DNA from: Aporhodopirellula sallentina SM41
GTDB lineage: Bacteria > Planctomycetota > Planctomycetia > Pirellulales > Pirellulaceae
Direction of reading: 5' to 3'
NCBI RefSeq assembly: GCF_000346505.1
Contig: NZ_ANOH01000411.1
Coordinates: 1-41,816, forward strand
Length of the DNA stretch: 41,816 nucleotides
In this document: positions 15,437 through 25,794 of the stretch, piece after piece
How positions within the stretch are numbered: position 1 is the stretch's first letter
How the letters are laid out: each line of letters opens with the position of its first letter
Translations under genes and position numbers: made by a program
Notes under the pieces: generated by a model
Database searches by the model: none
Seen by the model: the letters and a program-made list of their open reading frames with translations, nothing else
What the model was told of the DNA's origin: nothing

Positions 15437-17863
15437 TTGCACACTACCCGCCACCTGATCTGGGGAAACCAGTCCGATTCAGCGACCGACATCCCTACCG
15501 TTGGATCGACCGGCACAACCCGTACAACGGTTCTTTTGACGATGGCGACACTCGCGGCGTTGATGGTTTGGTTGTTGATCGGCGAGGCAGCGATGGCGGG
15601 TTCGCAGGAGGGTGACATGCCGCTGGTCAGGCTGCATGCGGAGGTGAGCCAAACGACCGAAGCGTCCGGATTTGCGTTCCCCGCACGCGTTGCTTTGATC
15701 CGCAGTGGAAACACGAGCGAGCCGCTCGCGGTGAGGTTGTCGATCGAGGGCACGGCAACGAACGGCGACGATTACGAGAGGTTGTCTCCGATCGTTAAGT
15801 TTTCGTCGGGGCAAGAATTTCAGTACGTGCGAATTCAACCAATCGAAGATGACCGGCTCGAAGGGCCCGAGACAATTGTCCTGCGATTGTTGCCAAACAC
15901 CGAAAACGATTTACGAGAGAGCGGCGGTCTGACGCCTGAGATTGAAAATGGGGCCACCTATCGTTTGGGGGCACCGAGTAGTCGGGAGGTCACAATCACC
16001 ATCGCCGGTGAGGTGACCGAGCGGCAGCGCGGGGAGGCGTTCGTGTTCGGTCAGAAGGCCAGAGCACCGCAATGGACGGGCGATTCCCAATCCCATCGCC
16101 GAACCAGAGTGGACGGTATTGGTTTGCCTTTTGCGTTGGTCGATCGAGTCTCAGTGGTCGGGGCCGAAAACCCTTGGGATGATTCGCTATCTTGGCCGCT
16201 GGAATCAAGCGTCGAGAAAGGAGACGAGGTTCTCGTTAGTCTGTTTGCTCGGGTGATGGAAGACTCGACGGGCGAGCAGTCTGGCAACGCGGAAGGCAAA
16301 TTGACAGTCCGTTTGCAGCACGACCAAGCTCCCTATGTCGGGATCGAGGAAACGTTCACGGTTGGTGAGACGTGGCAACCGTTGTTGTTGCGAACACGGT
16401 TGTCGGATGCGATCCCCGCCGGCGAGTCATCGTTGAGCGTTCGAGTGGGATACGGTCGACAGACGTTGGAAATCGCCGGTTTCCAGTTCTGGAATTTCGG
16501 CAAAGAACGTCACCCATTTTTGCCACAAGGGATCTTCAGCTACGAGGGCAGGGAAGCGGACGCGTCGTGGCGTTCCGGGGTGGCGGAGCGGATCCGGCAA
16601 ACTCGCAGTGAATCGGTTCGGTTCTACGTTGACACGCCACCTGGGGCCGAGCGTTCTTACCGCTACCGGTTGAAGAAGGCGGAGTATGAAATCGGAACGG
16701 CGGTGAATTCGCGGTGGGTTGCGGCGACGGCGGGTGAGATGTGGGCGTCGGAGGATGCCAAGAAGTATCGTTCTGTTGTCAAAAAGTACTTCGACCGCGT
16801 AACGGACGAGAACGCTCAGCAATGGGCGGCGTGGGAACAAAATCCGAAACGCGCGATCGAGACGGCGGAGTGGGCTATTGATAACGGTCTGACATTAAGG
16901 GGACACAGCGTGCTTTGGGGGGATCCGGTTGATTGGCCTTCGCCGCCGGATCTGTGGAAGGATTATCAGGAGATCTTGGTGACTCGTGGCGGCGGTGTTC
17001 GCGTGGGGATGATGGAGATGCGGCGGCGAGTGGCAGCTCACATTCGCCAAAACGCATTGGTGGCACTTTCGGGCAGCATCGAGGGGACCGACGATCCGAT
17101 CATCGCGCAGTGGGATGTGCTCAACCATCCGATTCTGCATGACGAGATGTGGGAAATCACTGGATGGGAGTTCTTGCGAGCGGCGATTCGCGAGGTGCGA
17201 ACTCTTGCTCATCCCAAGACCGAATTGTTTGTGAATGAGGATCAGGTATTGAGTCTGCCGGGGCATCCGAACGCGAGGCCGCTCCATGAACTGATCTCCG
17301 ATTTCTTGGACGCCGGGTTGCCGATTGACGGGGTGGGGTTTCAATGCCATTTCAAGAGCGAGCGTCTGCCGTCGATCGCGAGTATCGAGTCAACGATTCG
17401 GCGGTTCACGGGCTTGGGTTTGAAATTGCATGTTACGGAGTTCGATATTGACGATCAACATATCGATCGGCAAACGCAAGCCGATTTCACCCGCGACTTT
17501 CTGGAATTGATCGCCTCGGAACCTTCCTTCACGTCGACCACGGTATGGGGATTTTGGGAGGGCGAACATTGGCGGAGTGAGGAAGGGACCGCAATGTGGG
17601 ACCAGCAATGGAATCTGCTACCCCACGGGCAAGTGCTGATCGATCATCTCGACCGAGATTGGAAACCGCTGCGGTTCCGGCCGGTGTCGAGCGAGTCGGC
17701 CGGAGCGGAAAAGCTTCCCGCCGATGCAACGGCCGTGGCAACGCAAACCCTCCGCCGAGGAAATTACGAGGTCGACGAGCTTGATGCGCTTGGTCGTGTT
17801 CGCAAGAGTTGGCTGATCACGGTCACGCCTACGGATACGCGATTCGAACTGATGTCTCGTTGA
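15437..17863 (+). CDS. GH10 xylanase-like secreted protein with Calx-beta and CBM-like domains; acid/base Glu replaced by His
   Basis: 808 residues from a TTG at 15437, with GTAGG upstream at suitable distance; the first ATG (15542) would cut away the start of the only hydrophobic export helix (about 30-53). Then: Calx-beta domain (about 68-190), carbohydrate-binding-like beta-sandwich (about 195-355, ending AGFQFWNFG as in plant-type GH10 proteins), and a GH10 barrel (about 400-745). GH10 landmarks: VTDENAQQW, LRGHSVLWGDP, FVNEDQ, VGFQCHF, nucleophile strand HVTEFDID (Glu 668) and GFWEGEHW. The acid/base strand, WDVVNEP in active members, reads WDVLNHP: Glu is His 564 (codon CAT at 17126-17128). 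Activity may therefore be lost or changed to binding. No other xylan genes are adjacent. Confidence 0.85.
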   Translation: MHTTRHLIWGNQSDSATDIPTVGSTGTTRTTVLLTMATLAALMVWLLIGEAAMAGSQEGDMPLVRLHAEVSQTTEASGFAFPARVALIRSGNTSEPLAVRLSIEGTATNGDDYERLSPIVKFSSGQEFQYVRIQPIEDDRLEGPETIVLRLLPNTENDLRESGGLTPEIENGATYRLGAPSSREVTITIAGEVTERQRGEAFVFGQKARAPQWTGDSQSHRRTRVDGIGLPFALVDRVSVVGAENPWDDSLSWPLESSVEKGDEVLVSLFARVMEDSTGEQSGNAEGKLTVRLQHDQAPYVGIEETFTVGETWQPLLLRTRLSDAIPAGESSLSVRVGYGRQTLEIAGFQFWNFGKERHPFLPQGIFSYEGREADASWRSGVAERIRQTRSESVRFYVDTPPGAERSYRYRLKKAEYEIGTAVNSRWVAATAGEMWASEDAKKYRSVVKKYFDRVTDENAQQWAAWEQNPKRAIETAEWAIDNGLTLRGHSVLWGDPVDWPSPPDLWKDYQEILVTRGGGVRVGMMEMRRRVAAHIRQNALVALSGSIEGTDDPIIAQWDVLNHPILHDEMWEITGWEFLRAAIREVRTLAHPKTELFVNEDQVLSLPGHPNARPLHELISDFLDAGLPIDGVGFQCHFKSERLPSIASIESTIRRFTGLGLKLHVTEFDIDDQHIDRQTQADFTRDFLELIASEPSFTSTTVWGFWEGEHWRSEEGTAMWDQQWNLLPHGQVLIDHLDRDWKPLRFRPVSSESAGAEKLPADATAVATQTLRRGNYEVDELDALGRVRKSWLITVTPTDTRFELMSR

Positions 17864-18236
17864 TAAAGGTGATAGGTGGCCGGGACGCAGATGGTAGCCG
17901 GAGTCGCCTGGAGCTTGGTGGTGTGTTGGTGGTGGAGAGTCTGAGCTTGTCGGCTGTTTCAGCTACCGGCGTGCTGATTCTTGAGATCTTCATTGGGATG
18001 CGAAATTTTTCATGTTTGTGTCCACGGGTTCTTGGGGAAGGATCTTGGGGGCAATTTGCGAACCATGGCGGGCGAATGATCCTTACAATCGGCACCATCA
18101 TTGAAGGCACTCAGGGGATTTCTGGGACCAGGGGAGACCCCTTCGCCTAGGAAGGTTTTCCCAACTAGGATGGTGGTCCTCTTTCGTTGCCGATAATCGG
18201 TTGCCCGTTCCTCCAGTATCCAAACGTCACGACAAG
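17864..18236. other. Intergenic region upstream of UDP-glucose dehydrogenase
   Basis: 373 bp between two genes on the same strand. No gene, terminator hairpin or promoter that I can support. A short G/C-rich self-complementary patch (GGGGAGACCCC) lies near 18133-18143. Confidence 0.5.
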
Positions 18237-19679
18237 ATGATTCTCACTCAACCACAGCTCGAACAATCGACCAACGTTGAACCGATTCGCAAAATCTGCT
18301 GCATTGGTGCCGGGTACGTTGGTGGGCCGACCATGGCCATGATCGCCAAGCAGTGTCCTGATATCGAGGTCAAGGTTGTCGACATCAACGCGGATCGGAT
18401 CGCTCAGTGGAACAGCGACGAATTGCCCGTTTACGAGCCCGGGTTGGACGAAGTCGTTTCGGAAAGTCGCGGTCGAAACCTTCATTTTTCGACCGATGTT
18501 GATCAGGCGATTGCGGACGCCCAAATGATCTTCATCTCGGTGAACACACCGACCAAACACTTCGGTGTCGGGGCGGGCCGAGCAGCGAACTTGGAATTCA
18601 TCGAAAAGTGTGCCCGCAAGATCGCCGAAGTGGCACAGGGACACAAAATCGTCGTCGAAAAATCAACGCTTCCGGTGCGAACGGCCGAGGCAGTCAAAGC
18701 GATTCTCGCGGGAGCCTCTTCGGGGGCGACGTTCGACGTCTTGAGCAACCCGGAGTTTCTTGCCGAAGGCACCGCGGTGGAAGATTTGGTCGCACCGGAT
18801 CGTGTGTTGATCGGTGGCGAGAGCAAAGCGGCCGTCGATGCCTTGGTTGACGTTTACGCTCACTGGGTTCCCCGTGAGAAATTGCTGACGACGAACCTGT
18901 GGAGCAGTGAGTTATCGAAACTCACCGCGAACGCTTTCTTGGCCCAACGCGTTTCTTCGATCAACTCGATTTCGGCGCTTTGCGAGGCAACCGAGGCTGA
19001 TGTGGATGAAGTCGCCATGGCGATCGGGATGGATTCGCGGATCGGACCGAAGTTCTTGAAGTCTTCGGTAGGGTTCGGAGGATCGTGTTTCCAAAAAGAC
19101 ATTCTTAACTTGGTCTACCTGTGTGAATACTTCGGCCTGCCTGAAGTCGCCGAGTACTGGGAACAAGTCGTCAAGATGAACGACTATCAAAAGACTCGGT
19201 TTGTCCGCCGGATCGTACGAACGTTGTTCAACACGGTGTCGGACAAGAAGATCGGCATCTGGGGTTTTGCGTTCAAGAAGGACACCAACGACACGCGTGA
19301 ATCGGCGGCGATTTACATTTGCCGCGACTTGCTGCATGAACGTGCGAAAATCTCAATCTACGATCCACGGGTCGACGCGGAGCAAATTCGCCGTGACCTC
19401 GCCGATGTGATGCGAAACGGTGATTCGGAATTGAGTGCCGCGTCGGAGAAGTTGCTTAACGAAAACGTTGAGATCGTTACTGACATTCATGAGGCATCCA
19501 AAGACGCCCACGGTATCGCGGTGTTGACGGAATGGGACGAGTTCAAAGACGCTGACTTCGAGCGGATTCACAATGAGATGAAGAAGCCGGCGTTCATTTT
19601 CGACGGGCGAAACATTCTGAAGAACCTCCCGTTGGCCGACATCGGCTTCATCTATCAAGGCATCGGTTTCTCACGATAG
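18237..19679 (+). CDS. ugd: UDP-glucose 6-dehydrogenase
   Basis: 480 residues from the ATG at 18237 (the frame opens at a TTG at 18201). Oxidises UDP-glucose twice with NAD+ to UDP-glucuronate, a precursor of acidic exopolysaccharide and pentose sugars. NAD-binding motif [16 protein letters not shown] at residues 20-35 with the ribose-binding acidic residue in KVVDIN; GKSTLP-type loop [15 protein letters not shown]; catalytic Cys in [16 protein letters not shown]-terminal UDP-binding domain [20 protein letters not shown]. Length and motif wording match the long type of animals and plants rather than the about 390-residue type of E. coli, as is common in planctomycetes. It is monocistronic; a hairpin follows the stop. 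Confidence 0.95.
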   Translation: MILTQPQLEQSTNVEPIRKICCIGAGYVGGPTMAMIAKQCPDIEVKVVDINADRIAQWNSDELPVYEPGLDEVVSESRGRNLHFSTDVDQAIADAQMIFISVNTPTKHFGVGAGRAANLEFIEKCARKIAEVAQGHKIVVEKSTLPVRTAEAVKAILAGASSGATFDVLSNPEFLAEGTAVEDLVAPDRVLIGGESKAAVDALVDVYAHWVPREKLLTTNLWSSELSKLTANAFLAQRVSSINSISALCEATEADVDEVAMAIGMDSRIGPKFLKSSVGFGGSCFQKDILNLVYLCEYFGLPEVAEYWEQVVKMNDYQKTRFVRRIVRTLFNTVSDKKIGIWGFAFKKDTNDTRESAAIYICRDLLHERAKISIYDPRVDAEQIRRDLADVMRNGDSELSAASEKLLNENVEIVTDIHEASKDAHGIAVLTEWDEFKDADFERIHNEMKKPAFIFDGRNILKNLPLADIGFIYQGIGFSR

Positions 19680-19700
19680 TTGAGAGGCGTCAAAGCGATT

Positions 19701-19732
19701 GCTCATCGAGGTGGCTCGTTGTCTCGATGAGC
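19701..19732 (+). terminator. Hairpin behind UDP-glucose dehydrogenase
   Basis: Perfect 10-bp stem GCTCATCGAG / CTCGATGAGC with a 12-nt loop, 21 bp behind the stop codon. No T tract follows, so termination strength is uncertain; it could serve both convergent genes. Confidence 0.5.
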
Positions 19733-19847
19733 GATGGTCTCTATCAGCGACGCTAATCTCGCTGTTCGTGGTGAACACCTAGCGTTGTCAGTTGGCAGAG
19801 TAAGCGGGCCGAGTGAGCATGGGTGATCCAATATTGCATCAGTGGTG

Positions 19848-20672
19848 TCACGCGTTCTCGGTATCGCTCGCGATCATGAACTGGATTTCGGTGAGGTAGC
19901 GTTTCGGGTTGCCTTTGAAAATCATGCCTGGCCCTTTGTGGTAAATCTCGCGGGTGGGCATATCGATTTGCAAGTTATCTGCTTTGGCTTGTTTGAGAAT
20001 CTTCTCGTACGAACGACCGAGTTCGTCGTATGGGCCGAGGTGCATCAGTGACAAACAGTCGCCACCGGGTAATTCCTGGACAGCGATTTCATCGGTCGAT
20101 TCGCCGCGTTTGATTGGCATGGCGGCGTCGAAGTTCGCGTCCTCGGCTCGGTATTCGTTGTCGTGATGCAACATCATCGGTTTGCCCGAAATGTATCTGC
20201 CGAATTTCCGCCCGATCTTGGAAAAGCCGCTGCCGCAATCGCTGTACTTGCCTTTCATGCGAACGCTTGCGACGAGGAGCGGGGCGATTGATTTACGTTC
20301 GACTTGGTAGGTTGCTTGTTGCATTTGGGTGGTCGCGTCTTTCTCGTGATGGATTGTTTTCTCGAGCAACCTGAGCACCTCGCGGTCTTTTCGCATGCGT
20401 TCTCGGATCTCGTCTTTCTGCGATTCGAGGAACGATACGATTTCCGCGTCGTCGTTATGGTTGCGTAGGATCTGTTTGATGTCCGCGAGTGAGAAATCCA
20501 GGTCACGCAGCGTGGCGATCACGCGAGCGGTCTCGATTTTGGATTCGCTGTAGAACCGATATCCGCTGCCCGCTTCCACGTGGGTCGGGGCAAGAAGGCC
20601 CTGTTCGTGATAGAACCGAAGGGTCTTCACGGTCAGGCCTGTCATCTTGGAAAATTCACCGATGCTGAACAT
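19848..20672 (-). CDS. MerR-family regulator with GyrI-like effector-binding domain
   Basis: 274 residues. Residues 1-70 form the MerR winged helix (MFSIGEFSKMTGLTVKTLRF, GYRFYSESKIE, RDLDFSLADIKQIL); about 75-120 is the antiparallel coiled coil of the dimer; about 125-270 is a GyrI-like small-molecule-binding domain (VERKSIAPLLVASVRMKGKY, VQELPGGDCLSLMHLGPYDELG, TEIQFMI), as in BmrR. This combination makes transcription activators that untwist promoters with over-long spacers, responding to lipophilic or cationic compounds. Just such a promoter sits directly before the gene, so autoregulation is likely. No transporter or enzyme target is adjacent: downstream lies the convergent UDP-glucose dehydrogenase, upstream the end of a DUF1501 gene. 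Confidence 0.92.
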   Translation of the reverse strand: MFSIGEFSKMTGLTVKTLRFYHEQGLLAPTHVEAGSGYRFYSESKIETARVIATLRDLDFSLADIKQILRNHNDDAEIVSFLESQKDEIRERMRKDREVLRLLEKTIHHEKDATTQMQQATYQVERKSIAPLLVASVRMKGKYSDCGSGFSKIGRKFGRYISGKPMMLHHDNEYRAEDANFDAAMPIKRGESTDEIAVQELPGGDCLSLMHLGPYDELGRSYEKILKQAKADNLQIDMPTREIYHKGPGMIFKGNPKRYLTEIQFMIASDTENA

Positions 20673-20678
20673 GCCCGA

Positions 20679-20709
20679 AGTTTACGGGCTCCCGTAGGGG
20701 GAGGGTCAA
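20679..20709 (-). promoter_or_regulatory. MerR-type promoter and operator of the merR gene
   Basis: Minus strand: -35 TTGACC (20704-20709), 19-bp spacer, -10 TAAACT (20679-20684). Inside the spacer lies a perfect dyad CTCCC, five bases, GGGAG (20689-20703). A 19-bp spacer with a central dyad is the signature of promoters activated by MerR-family proteins. Only six bases separate the -10 from the ATG, so transcription would start at or next to the start codon. Confidence 0.85.
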
Positions 20710-20819
20710 GCGACGGTGCGGAATTTTTTTGAAGACGGGCAGGTCGTTGCGTTGCCGGTATCGCCGCGAGATTTAGGGCTTTGGGAATCCTACGCAGCTT
20801 GATTGTCGGGTAGGTGGTA

Positions 20820-20887
20820 GTGGATCTTGTTAAAAATCCCGCTGCATGAGGTCCTGCTGCATGAGGATCTTTATTAACAAGATCCAC
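20820..20887 (-). terminator. Long inverted repeat behind the first DUF1501 gene
   Basis: Perfect 14-bp arms GTGGATCTTGTTAA (20820-20833) and TTAACAAGATCCAC (20874-20887), with further partial pairing inside. The loop contains a direct repeat GCTGCATGAGG (20841-20851, 20856-20866). It begins 28 bp behind the stop codon of the DUF1501 gene. A terminator or mRNA-end structure is the simplest reading. Confidence 0.6.
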
Positions 20888-20915
20888 AACGTGCGAATCG
20901 AGTTAAGAGAGGCTG

Positions 20916-22364
20916 TTACGCTAGGATGTCTTTCACGACGTTGCCGTGGACGTCGGTCAGGCGGAAGTCGCGTCCTTGGAAGCGGTACGTCAGGCGTTCG
21001 TGATCGAGGCCGAGTTGGTGGAGGATGGTTGCTTGCAGGTCGTGGATGTGCACCGGATTCTCGGCGACGTTGAATCCGAGTTCGTCGGAGCTACCGTATT
21101 CGAAACCGGCTTTGACTCCGCCCCCGGCCATCCACATGGTGAACGCATCGGGATAGTGGTCGCGACCGAGCACCTTGCTGCCCGATGTTCGGCCTTCGCG
21201 AAACGGCGTGCGTCCAAATTCACCACCCCAAATCACGAGCGTGTCTTCGAGCAGGCCGCGTTGTTTGAGATCGCGGATCAGGGCGGCGATCGGTTTGTCC
21301 ATCGTCGCGCACTTTCGCGTTAGACCGTCGGTGATCCCTTCGCTCGCGGCGGTGCCATGGAAGTCCCATCCCCAATCGAACAACTGCACGAAACGCACTC
21401 CCGATTCGACGAGTCGCCGGGCGAGCAAGCAGTTGTTCGCGAGACTGGATTCGCCGGGCGTCGCACCGTAGTCATCGAGCGTTTGTTGCGACTCCTGCGA
21501 GATGTTCATCACGTCCGGCACCGACGCTTGCATTCGGAACGCGAGTTCGTACTGTGCGATGCGAGTCATCGTCTCGGGGTGTCCCATCGCGGCGGACTGC
21601 ATTTGGTTAAGGTCACGCAGTGCGTCGAGACTCTTGCGGCGCAAGTCACGGTTCATGCCTGCCGGGTCCGACGAATACAAAACAGGATCGCCTTGCGAAC
21701 GACACTGCACGCCTTGGTAGACCGACGGCAGGAAACCGCTGCCGAATGAATTGCTGCCGCCGTTGGGTTGGACGCCGCTGGAGATAAGGACGACGAAACC
21801 GGGCAGGTCTTCGTTTTCGCTGCCGAGCCCGTAGGTGACCCATGAGCCCATCGACGGACGGCCCGACCGTGGTGAACCGGTGAAGACGAGTAGCTCCGCC
21901 GGTGCGTGGTTGAATTGGTCGGTGTGCATCGAGTGGACGACGCAAAGGTCATCGGCGATGTCGTGAAAGTGGGGGATCGCGTCCGACATCCACATGCCTG
22001 CTTCGCCGACCCGAGACCACTTTCGCGGTGACCCCATGAGTTTGGGTGTCCCCGAAGTGAATGCGAATTCTTTGCCTTCGAGAAACGCGTCAGGGCACTC
22101 TTGGCCGTCGCGTTCGGCGAGTTCGGGTTTGTAGTCGAACATGTCCAGGTTGGGTGGTGACCCGGTCATGTGAAGGTAGATCACCCGTTTGGCCTTCGGG
22201 GTGAAGTGCGACGGCTGCACGGCGATCGGATTGTCAGTCGGACGTGCGGCGGCGGCTCCATCGGCGAGCAAACTGGTCAGCGCGATCCCGCCAAGTCCAG
22301 CCGTGGATTGCTGAAGGAAATGGCGTCGGGTGCGGAGGTGAAGGGATTCGAGTCGAGGGTCCAT
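20916..22364 (-). CDS. DUF1501 family protein with twin-arginine signal (pair 1)
   Basis: 482 residues. N-terminus TRRHFLQQSTAGLGGIALTSLL is a twin-arginine signal, so it is exported folded. The DUF1501 body (alkaline-phosphatase/sulfatase-like fold) is complete: KRVIYLHMTGSPPNLDMFDYKP, GSWVTYGLGSENEDLPGFVVL, FVQLFDWGWDFHG, DTLVIWGGEFGRTPF, GRDHYPDAFTMWMAGGGVKAG and the C-terminal LTYRFQGRDFRLTDVHGNVV. The conserved Asp, His and GGE residues could bind metal; the substrate is unknown for the family. It lies 10 bp behind the PSD1 gene on the same strand, the standard planctomycete pairing, and a long inverted repeat closes the operon. Confidence 0.92.
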   Translation of the reverse strand: MDPRLESLHLRTRRHFLQQSTAGLGGIALTSLLADGAAAARPTDNPIAVQPSHFTPKAKRVIYLHMTGSPPNLDMFDYKPELAERDGQECPDAFLEGKEFAFTSGTPKLMGSPRKWSRVGEAGMWMSDAIPHFHDIADDLCVVHSMHTDQFNHAPAELLVFTGSPRSGRPSMGSWVTYGLGSENEDLPGFVVLISSGVQPNGGSNSFGSGFLPSVYQGVQCRSQGDPVLYSSDPAGMNRDLRRKSLDALRDLNQMQSAAMGHPETMTRIAQYELAFRMQASVPDVMNISQESQQTLDDYGATPGESSLANNCLLARRLVESGVRFVQLFDWGWDFHGTAASEGITDGLTRKCATMDKPIAALIRDLKQRGLLEDTLVIWGGEFGRTPFREGRTSGSKVLGRDHYPDAFTMWMAGGGVKAGFEYGSSDELGFNVAENPVHIHDLQATILHQLGLDHERLTYRFQGRDFRLTDVHGNVVKDILA

Positions 22365-22374
22365 GTCGTCGCCT

Positions 22375-25300
22375 TTATCGTTTCATCAACATTTCGTCGA
22401 GGTTCAAAATAACGTTGCCGAGTACCGTCCAGGTGGCATAGTCGTGCATGCCGACCTGATCGGTGAGTGCGTCTTCTGCGAGCGGGCCGAGCGGGGCGGT
22501 TGCCATCTGCACGGCGTCTTCGGGATGTTCGCGGTAGTACGCGTTGAGTTCGCCCGCCAACTGTTCGATACGTGCCGCCTCTTCCGCGGACGCGTCTCGC
22601 AGCAACGTTCGGTGGAACAATGTCATCACTCGTTCGTCGGTAGAATCGGACGAGGCGATAACATTCCGAGCCAACGCCTGAGCGGCTTCGATGTAGACCG
22701 GATCGTTGAGCGTGACGAGTGCCTGCAGTGGCGTGTTGGTACGAATGCGACGGACCGTGCAGACCTCGCGATTGGGTGCATCGAACTGTGCCATCGATGG
22801 ATAGGGGCTCGAGCGGCGCCACATCGTGTAGATGCCGCGTCGGTAGCGGTCTTCCCCTTTGCTGGTTTGCCAATCGGTGGCGGAGCCGAACGCCGCCTTC
22901 AGCCCGAGGTCCGGTTGCATCGGACGAACCGGAGGCCCGTACATTTTGGGGCTCAACAGACCGCTGACGAACAACGCTTGGTCACGTACCATTTCGGCCG
23001 ACGCGCGAAAGCGTGGACCGCGAGCACAAAGCCGATTGGCGGGATCCGCTTCGAGCAGTTCCGGTGTCGCTGCGCTGGACTGTCGATAAGTGGCCGAGGT
23101 CACCAGCAAACGCAACAGCTCTTTTAAGTTCCAACCGTTTTGTTGAAGGTCCACGGCGAGATAGTCCAGCAGTTTCGGATGCGATGGTAGTTCTCCTTGC
23201 GAGCCGAACTCTTCGCTGGTTTCGACCAAGCCGATTCCGAAGATCTGTTCCCAGTGTCGGTTCGCGATCACGCGTGCGGTCAGCGGGTTGTCATCGTCGA
23301 CGAGCCAACGGGCGAGCGTCATGCGGTCGGGGCGGTCTTTGCCAGGAGCAATCTTCAAAGGGTGGAACGCTTCCGGGACTCCCTCTTCGACCTGGTTCCC
23401 ATGGCTGAGATAACTGCCGCGGAGATGCACGTGCGTCGTTCGGCGTTTGTTCTCGGGCAGTTGCCTCATGATGGGAACGGTGGTTTGCGGTTTGATCTTC
23501 GCAAGCCGTGATTGCAGTGACTTCAGTTCGTCACGCCGGTCGTTGAGCAACGGTGTGATCCCGCGATAGTATTCGGCGAGTTTCTTTTGCTCATTGGCAT
23601 CGAGCGGTGTCGACGCGCGGACCAGCTTTTGAATGCCTTTGGGCAGTTTCGTCCAACGCGGTAACGTGTCGTCCGTTGTTACCGAGAGTCGGATGCGATC
23701 GGATTCCGCAGGCACGTTGGGCAGGCGGACTGTCAGCAACCCGTTCGAGAGATCACGTGGCGTTTCGAACGCGAAGAAGCGTGCGGTGGGCGAACCAGGG
23801 TCCGTCTGCGGAGAGGCGATCGGATTCAGAGACAGATTGACGGCGCCGTCGGCGGGATAGGTTTCGTTCGGGCTGGGAACGTTTTCGGGTTGATGCGTCC
23901 AGACTTTGTTTCGTTGCTCGTCGAGTAGCTTAATCTCGAAACCACGGAGGCGTTGAATGATACTGCTGCCGCCGTCAGTACGATTCCAAATCGCGACCGA
24001 ATCAATCGGCTGTACGGAGCCAAGGTCGATCTCGAGCCAGGGTGTGTCTTCGCCTTCGGTGTGCGTTACCGAACCGGCTGTGAAATCGCCGTTGGTGTTT
24101 TGATCGATCGCGCTGTGGGCATTGTCGCTATATTTCGACGAGCTTTGCGTGGCCTTGCCTTGCGGGGCAACGTTGACGCCGTTGGCGAAAGCCTGGACCT
24201 CGGCGAGGTGCAGAAACTTATTCTTGCCCGGCAATTCGATGCGGACGTATCTCGCGTCGACGGAAGAGGCGGCGTGAGGTCGCCATGATGCGGATACTGA
24301 TTGAGGGACAGGCACTGTTCTGCCGCTCGCTGCGTTTTCGTTCGCGGCGGAGGTCGTGCTCGGGGCGTCGCCTTGTTGCTGTTCCAAACGCACTCCCGTG
24401 ATGGGGGCGGAGAGCGGAACGTCGATGCGGCAAACGGTCTCGTGCGGTGTTTCCGAATCGGTCGAGATCCAACCGTTTTCGTCAACGTTGAGCGGCCGGT
24501 TCGACGAGGTCGCCGCGATGGGACGAACCGTGTTCCACGAAGGGTGTGCTTTCAGTTCGGCGAGCCACTTCGATTGCGCGGCCTCGATCTGTGGTGTGCT
24601 GCGTTGGAGGGCGGCTTTCAGGTCGGTGATTTGTTTTTCGAGGCGTTGTTTTTCTTCTCGTTGTTGATCGGACCAAACACCGAGGACCGGCTTCTCGTCT
24701 TTTCGATCCGCGTCGGCGGTGTTGTTAAAGAACGCGAAGAATTTGTAGTACTCGTCGTGGGTGATCGGATCGTATTTGTGCGTGTGACATTGGGCGCACG
24801 CCATCGTGGTGCCCATCCAAACCGCCATCGTTGTGTTGACTCGGTCGACGACCGCGACGTTGCGGAACTCTTCGTCGTTCGTGCCGCCTTCGTTGTTGGT
24901 CATCGTGTTGCGATGAAACGCGGTGGCGATGAGTTGATCGTCGGTGGGGTTGTCTAGTAAATCACCGGCGATCTGTTCGATCGTGAACTGGTCGAACGGT
25001 TTGTTGTCGTTGAGCGAGCGAATGACGTAATCGCGATAGGCCCAAATCGTTCGCGGAGGATCGTCGGCGTAACCGGACGAGTCGGCATAGCGAGCGAGGT
25101 CCAACCACACGCGGGCCCACCGTTCCCCGAACGCCGGCGACGCGAGCAAACCGTCGACGTAGCGTTCATAGGCATTGTTACGTTTGTCATTCACGAACGC
25201 GTTGGCTTGTTCCCACGTCGGTGGCAGTCCGGTCAGGTCGAGTGCGACGCGACGAGCGATCGTGAGGCGGTCGGCCGGTTCGGAGGGCGAAAGACCGTTG

Positions 25301-25794
25301 GCCTCGAGTTTGGCGAGGATGAAATGGTCGACCGCATTGATTGGCCACTGTCGGTTGCTGACCTCGGGGAGATCGGGCTTTTTCGGTTTGGAGTAAGACC
25401 AGTGTTTCGCATAGCTGGCTCCTTCGCGAATCCAACGACGCACCAGTTCGATTTCGTCTTCAGTGAGGGCGCGGCCCTTGCCTTCGGGCGGCATCCTCAT
25501 GTCTTCGTCGTCGGTTGTTAGCCGTTCGAGCAGTTCGCTTTCGTCGGGGGCACCCGGCACGATCGCGGCATACCCGCCGAGGTCCTCGCGGGACCCCTCT
25601 TCGGTATCGAGCCGCAAGCCCGCGGCACGCTCTTCCTCGTCCGGGCCATGGCACATGATGCAGTTGCCCGAGATCAACGGCCGGATATCGCGGTTGAAGT
25701 CGATCGCGTCGCCGGCAAGGGCGGGGGAGACGCAGAAGATCGAGAACGCCGCCATGAGGTGAGTCCAGCGGCGATGCATTGTTTTTGCAAACAT
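22375..25794 (-). CDS. PSCyt1/DUF1549/DUF1553 (PSD1) cytochrome-like protein with F5/8 type C domain (pair 1)
   Basis: 1139 residues. Signal peptide about 10-28 ([18 protein letters not shown]). PSCyt1 haem domain with CIMCH (45-49) and a later Met in [13 protein letters not shown]1549 (about 150-370, [57 protein letters not shown], a second CxxCH); coiled coil about 380-410; a discoidin/F5-8C-type region (about 500-650, [32 protein letters not shown]), a carbohydrate-binding fold; DUF1553 (about 780-1130, [43 protein letters not shown]). Proteins of this type are thought to act with their DUF1501 partner outside the cytoplasm, perhaps on polysaccharides; the reaction is not known. Confidence 0.92.
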   Translation of the reverse strand: MFAKTMHRRWTHLMAAFSIFCVSPALAGDAIDFNRDIRPLISGNCIMCHGPDEEERAAGLRLDTEEGSREDLGGYAAIVPGAPDESELLERLTTDDEDMRMPPEGKGRALTEDEIELVRRWIREGASYAKHWSYSKPKKPDLPEVSNRQWPINAVDHFILAKLEANGLSPSEPADRLTIARRVALDLTGLPPTWEQANAFVNDKRNNAYERYVDGLLASPAFGERWARVWLDLARYADSSGYADDPPRTIWAYRDYVIRSLNDNKPFDQFTIEQIAGDLLDNPTDDQLIATAFHRNTMTNNEGGTNDEEFRNVAVVDRVNTTMAVWMGTTMACAQCHTHKYDPITHDEYYKFFAFFNNTADADRKDEKPVLGVWSDQQREEKQRLEKQITDLKAALQRSTPQIEAAQSKWLAELKAHPSWNTVRPIAATSSNRPLNVDENGWISTDSETPHETVCRIDVPLSAPITGVRLEQQQGDAPSTTSAANENAASGRTVPVPQSVSASWRPHAASSVDARYVRIELPGKNKFLHLAEVQAFANGVNVAPQGKATQSSSKYSDNAHSAIDQNTNGDFTAGSVTHTEGEDTPWLEIDLGSVQPIDSVAIWNRTDGGSSIIQRLRGFEIKLLDEQRNKVWTHQPENVPSPNETYPADGAVNLSLNPIASPQTDPGSPTARFFAFETPRDLSNGLLTVRLPNVPAESDRIRLSVTTDDTLPRWTKLPKGIQKLVRASTPLDANEQKKLAEYYRGITPLLNDRRDELKSLQSRLAKIKPQTTVPIMRQLPENKRRTTHVHLRGSYLSHGNQVEEGVPEAFHPLKIAPGKDRPDRMTLARWLVDDDNPLTARVIANRHWEQIFGIGLVETSEEFGSQGELPSHPKLLDYLAVDLQQNGWNLKELLRLLVTSATYRQSSAATPELLEADPANRLCARGPRFRASAEMVRDQALFVSGLLSPKMYGPPVRPMQPDLGLKAAFGSATDWQTSKGEDRYRRGIYTMWRRSSPYPSMAQFDAPNREVCTVRRIRTNTPLQALVTLNDPVYIEAAQALARNVIASSDSTDERVMTLFHRTLLRDASAEEAARIEQLAGELNAYYREHPEDAVQMATAPLGPLAEDALTDQVGMHDYATWTVLGNVILNLDEMLMKR

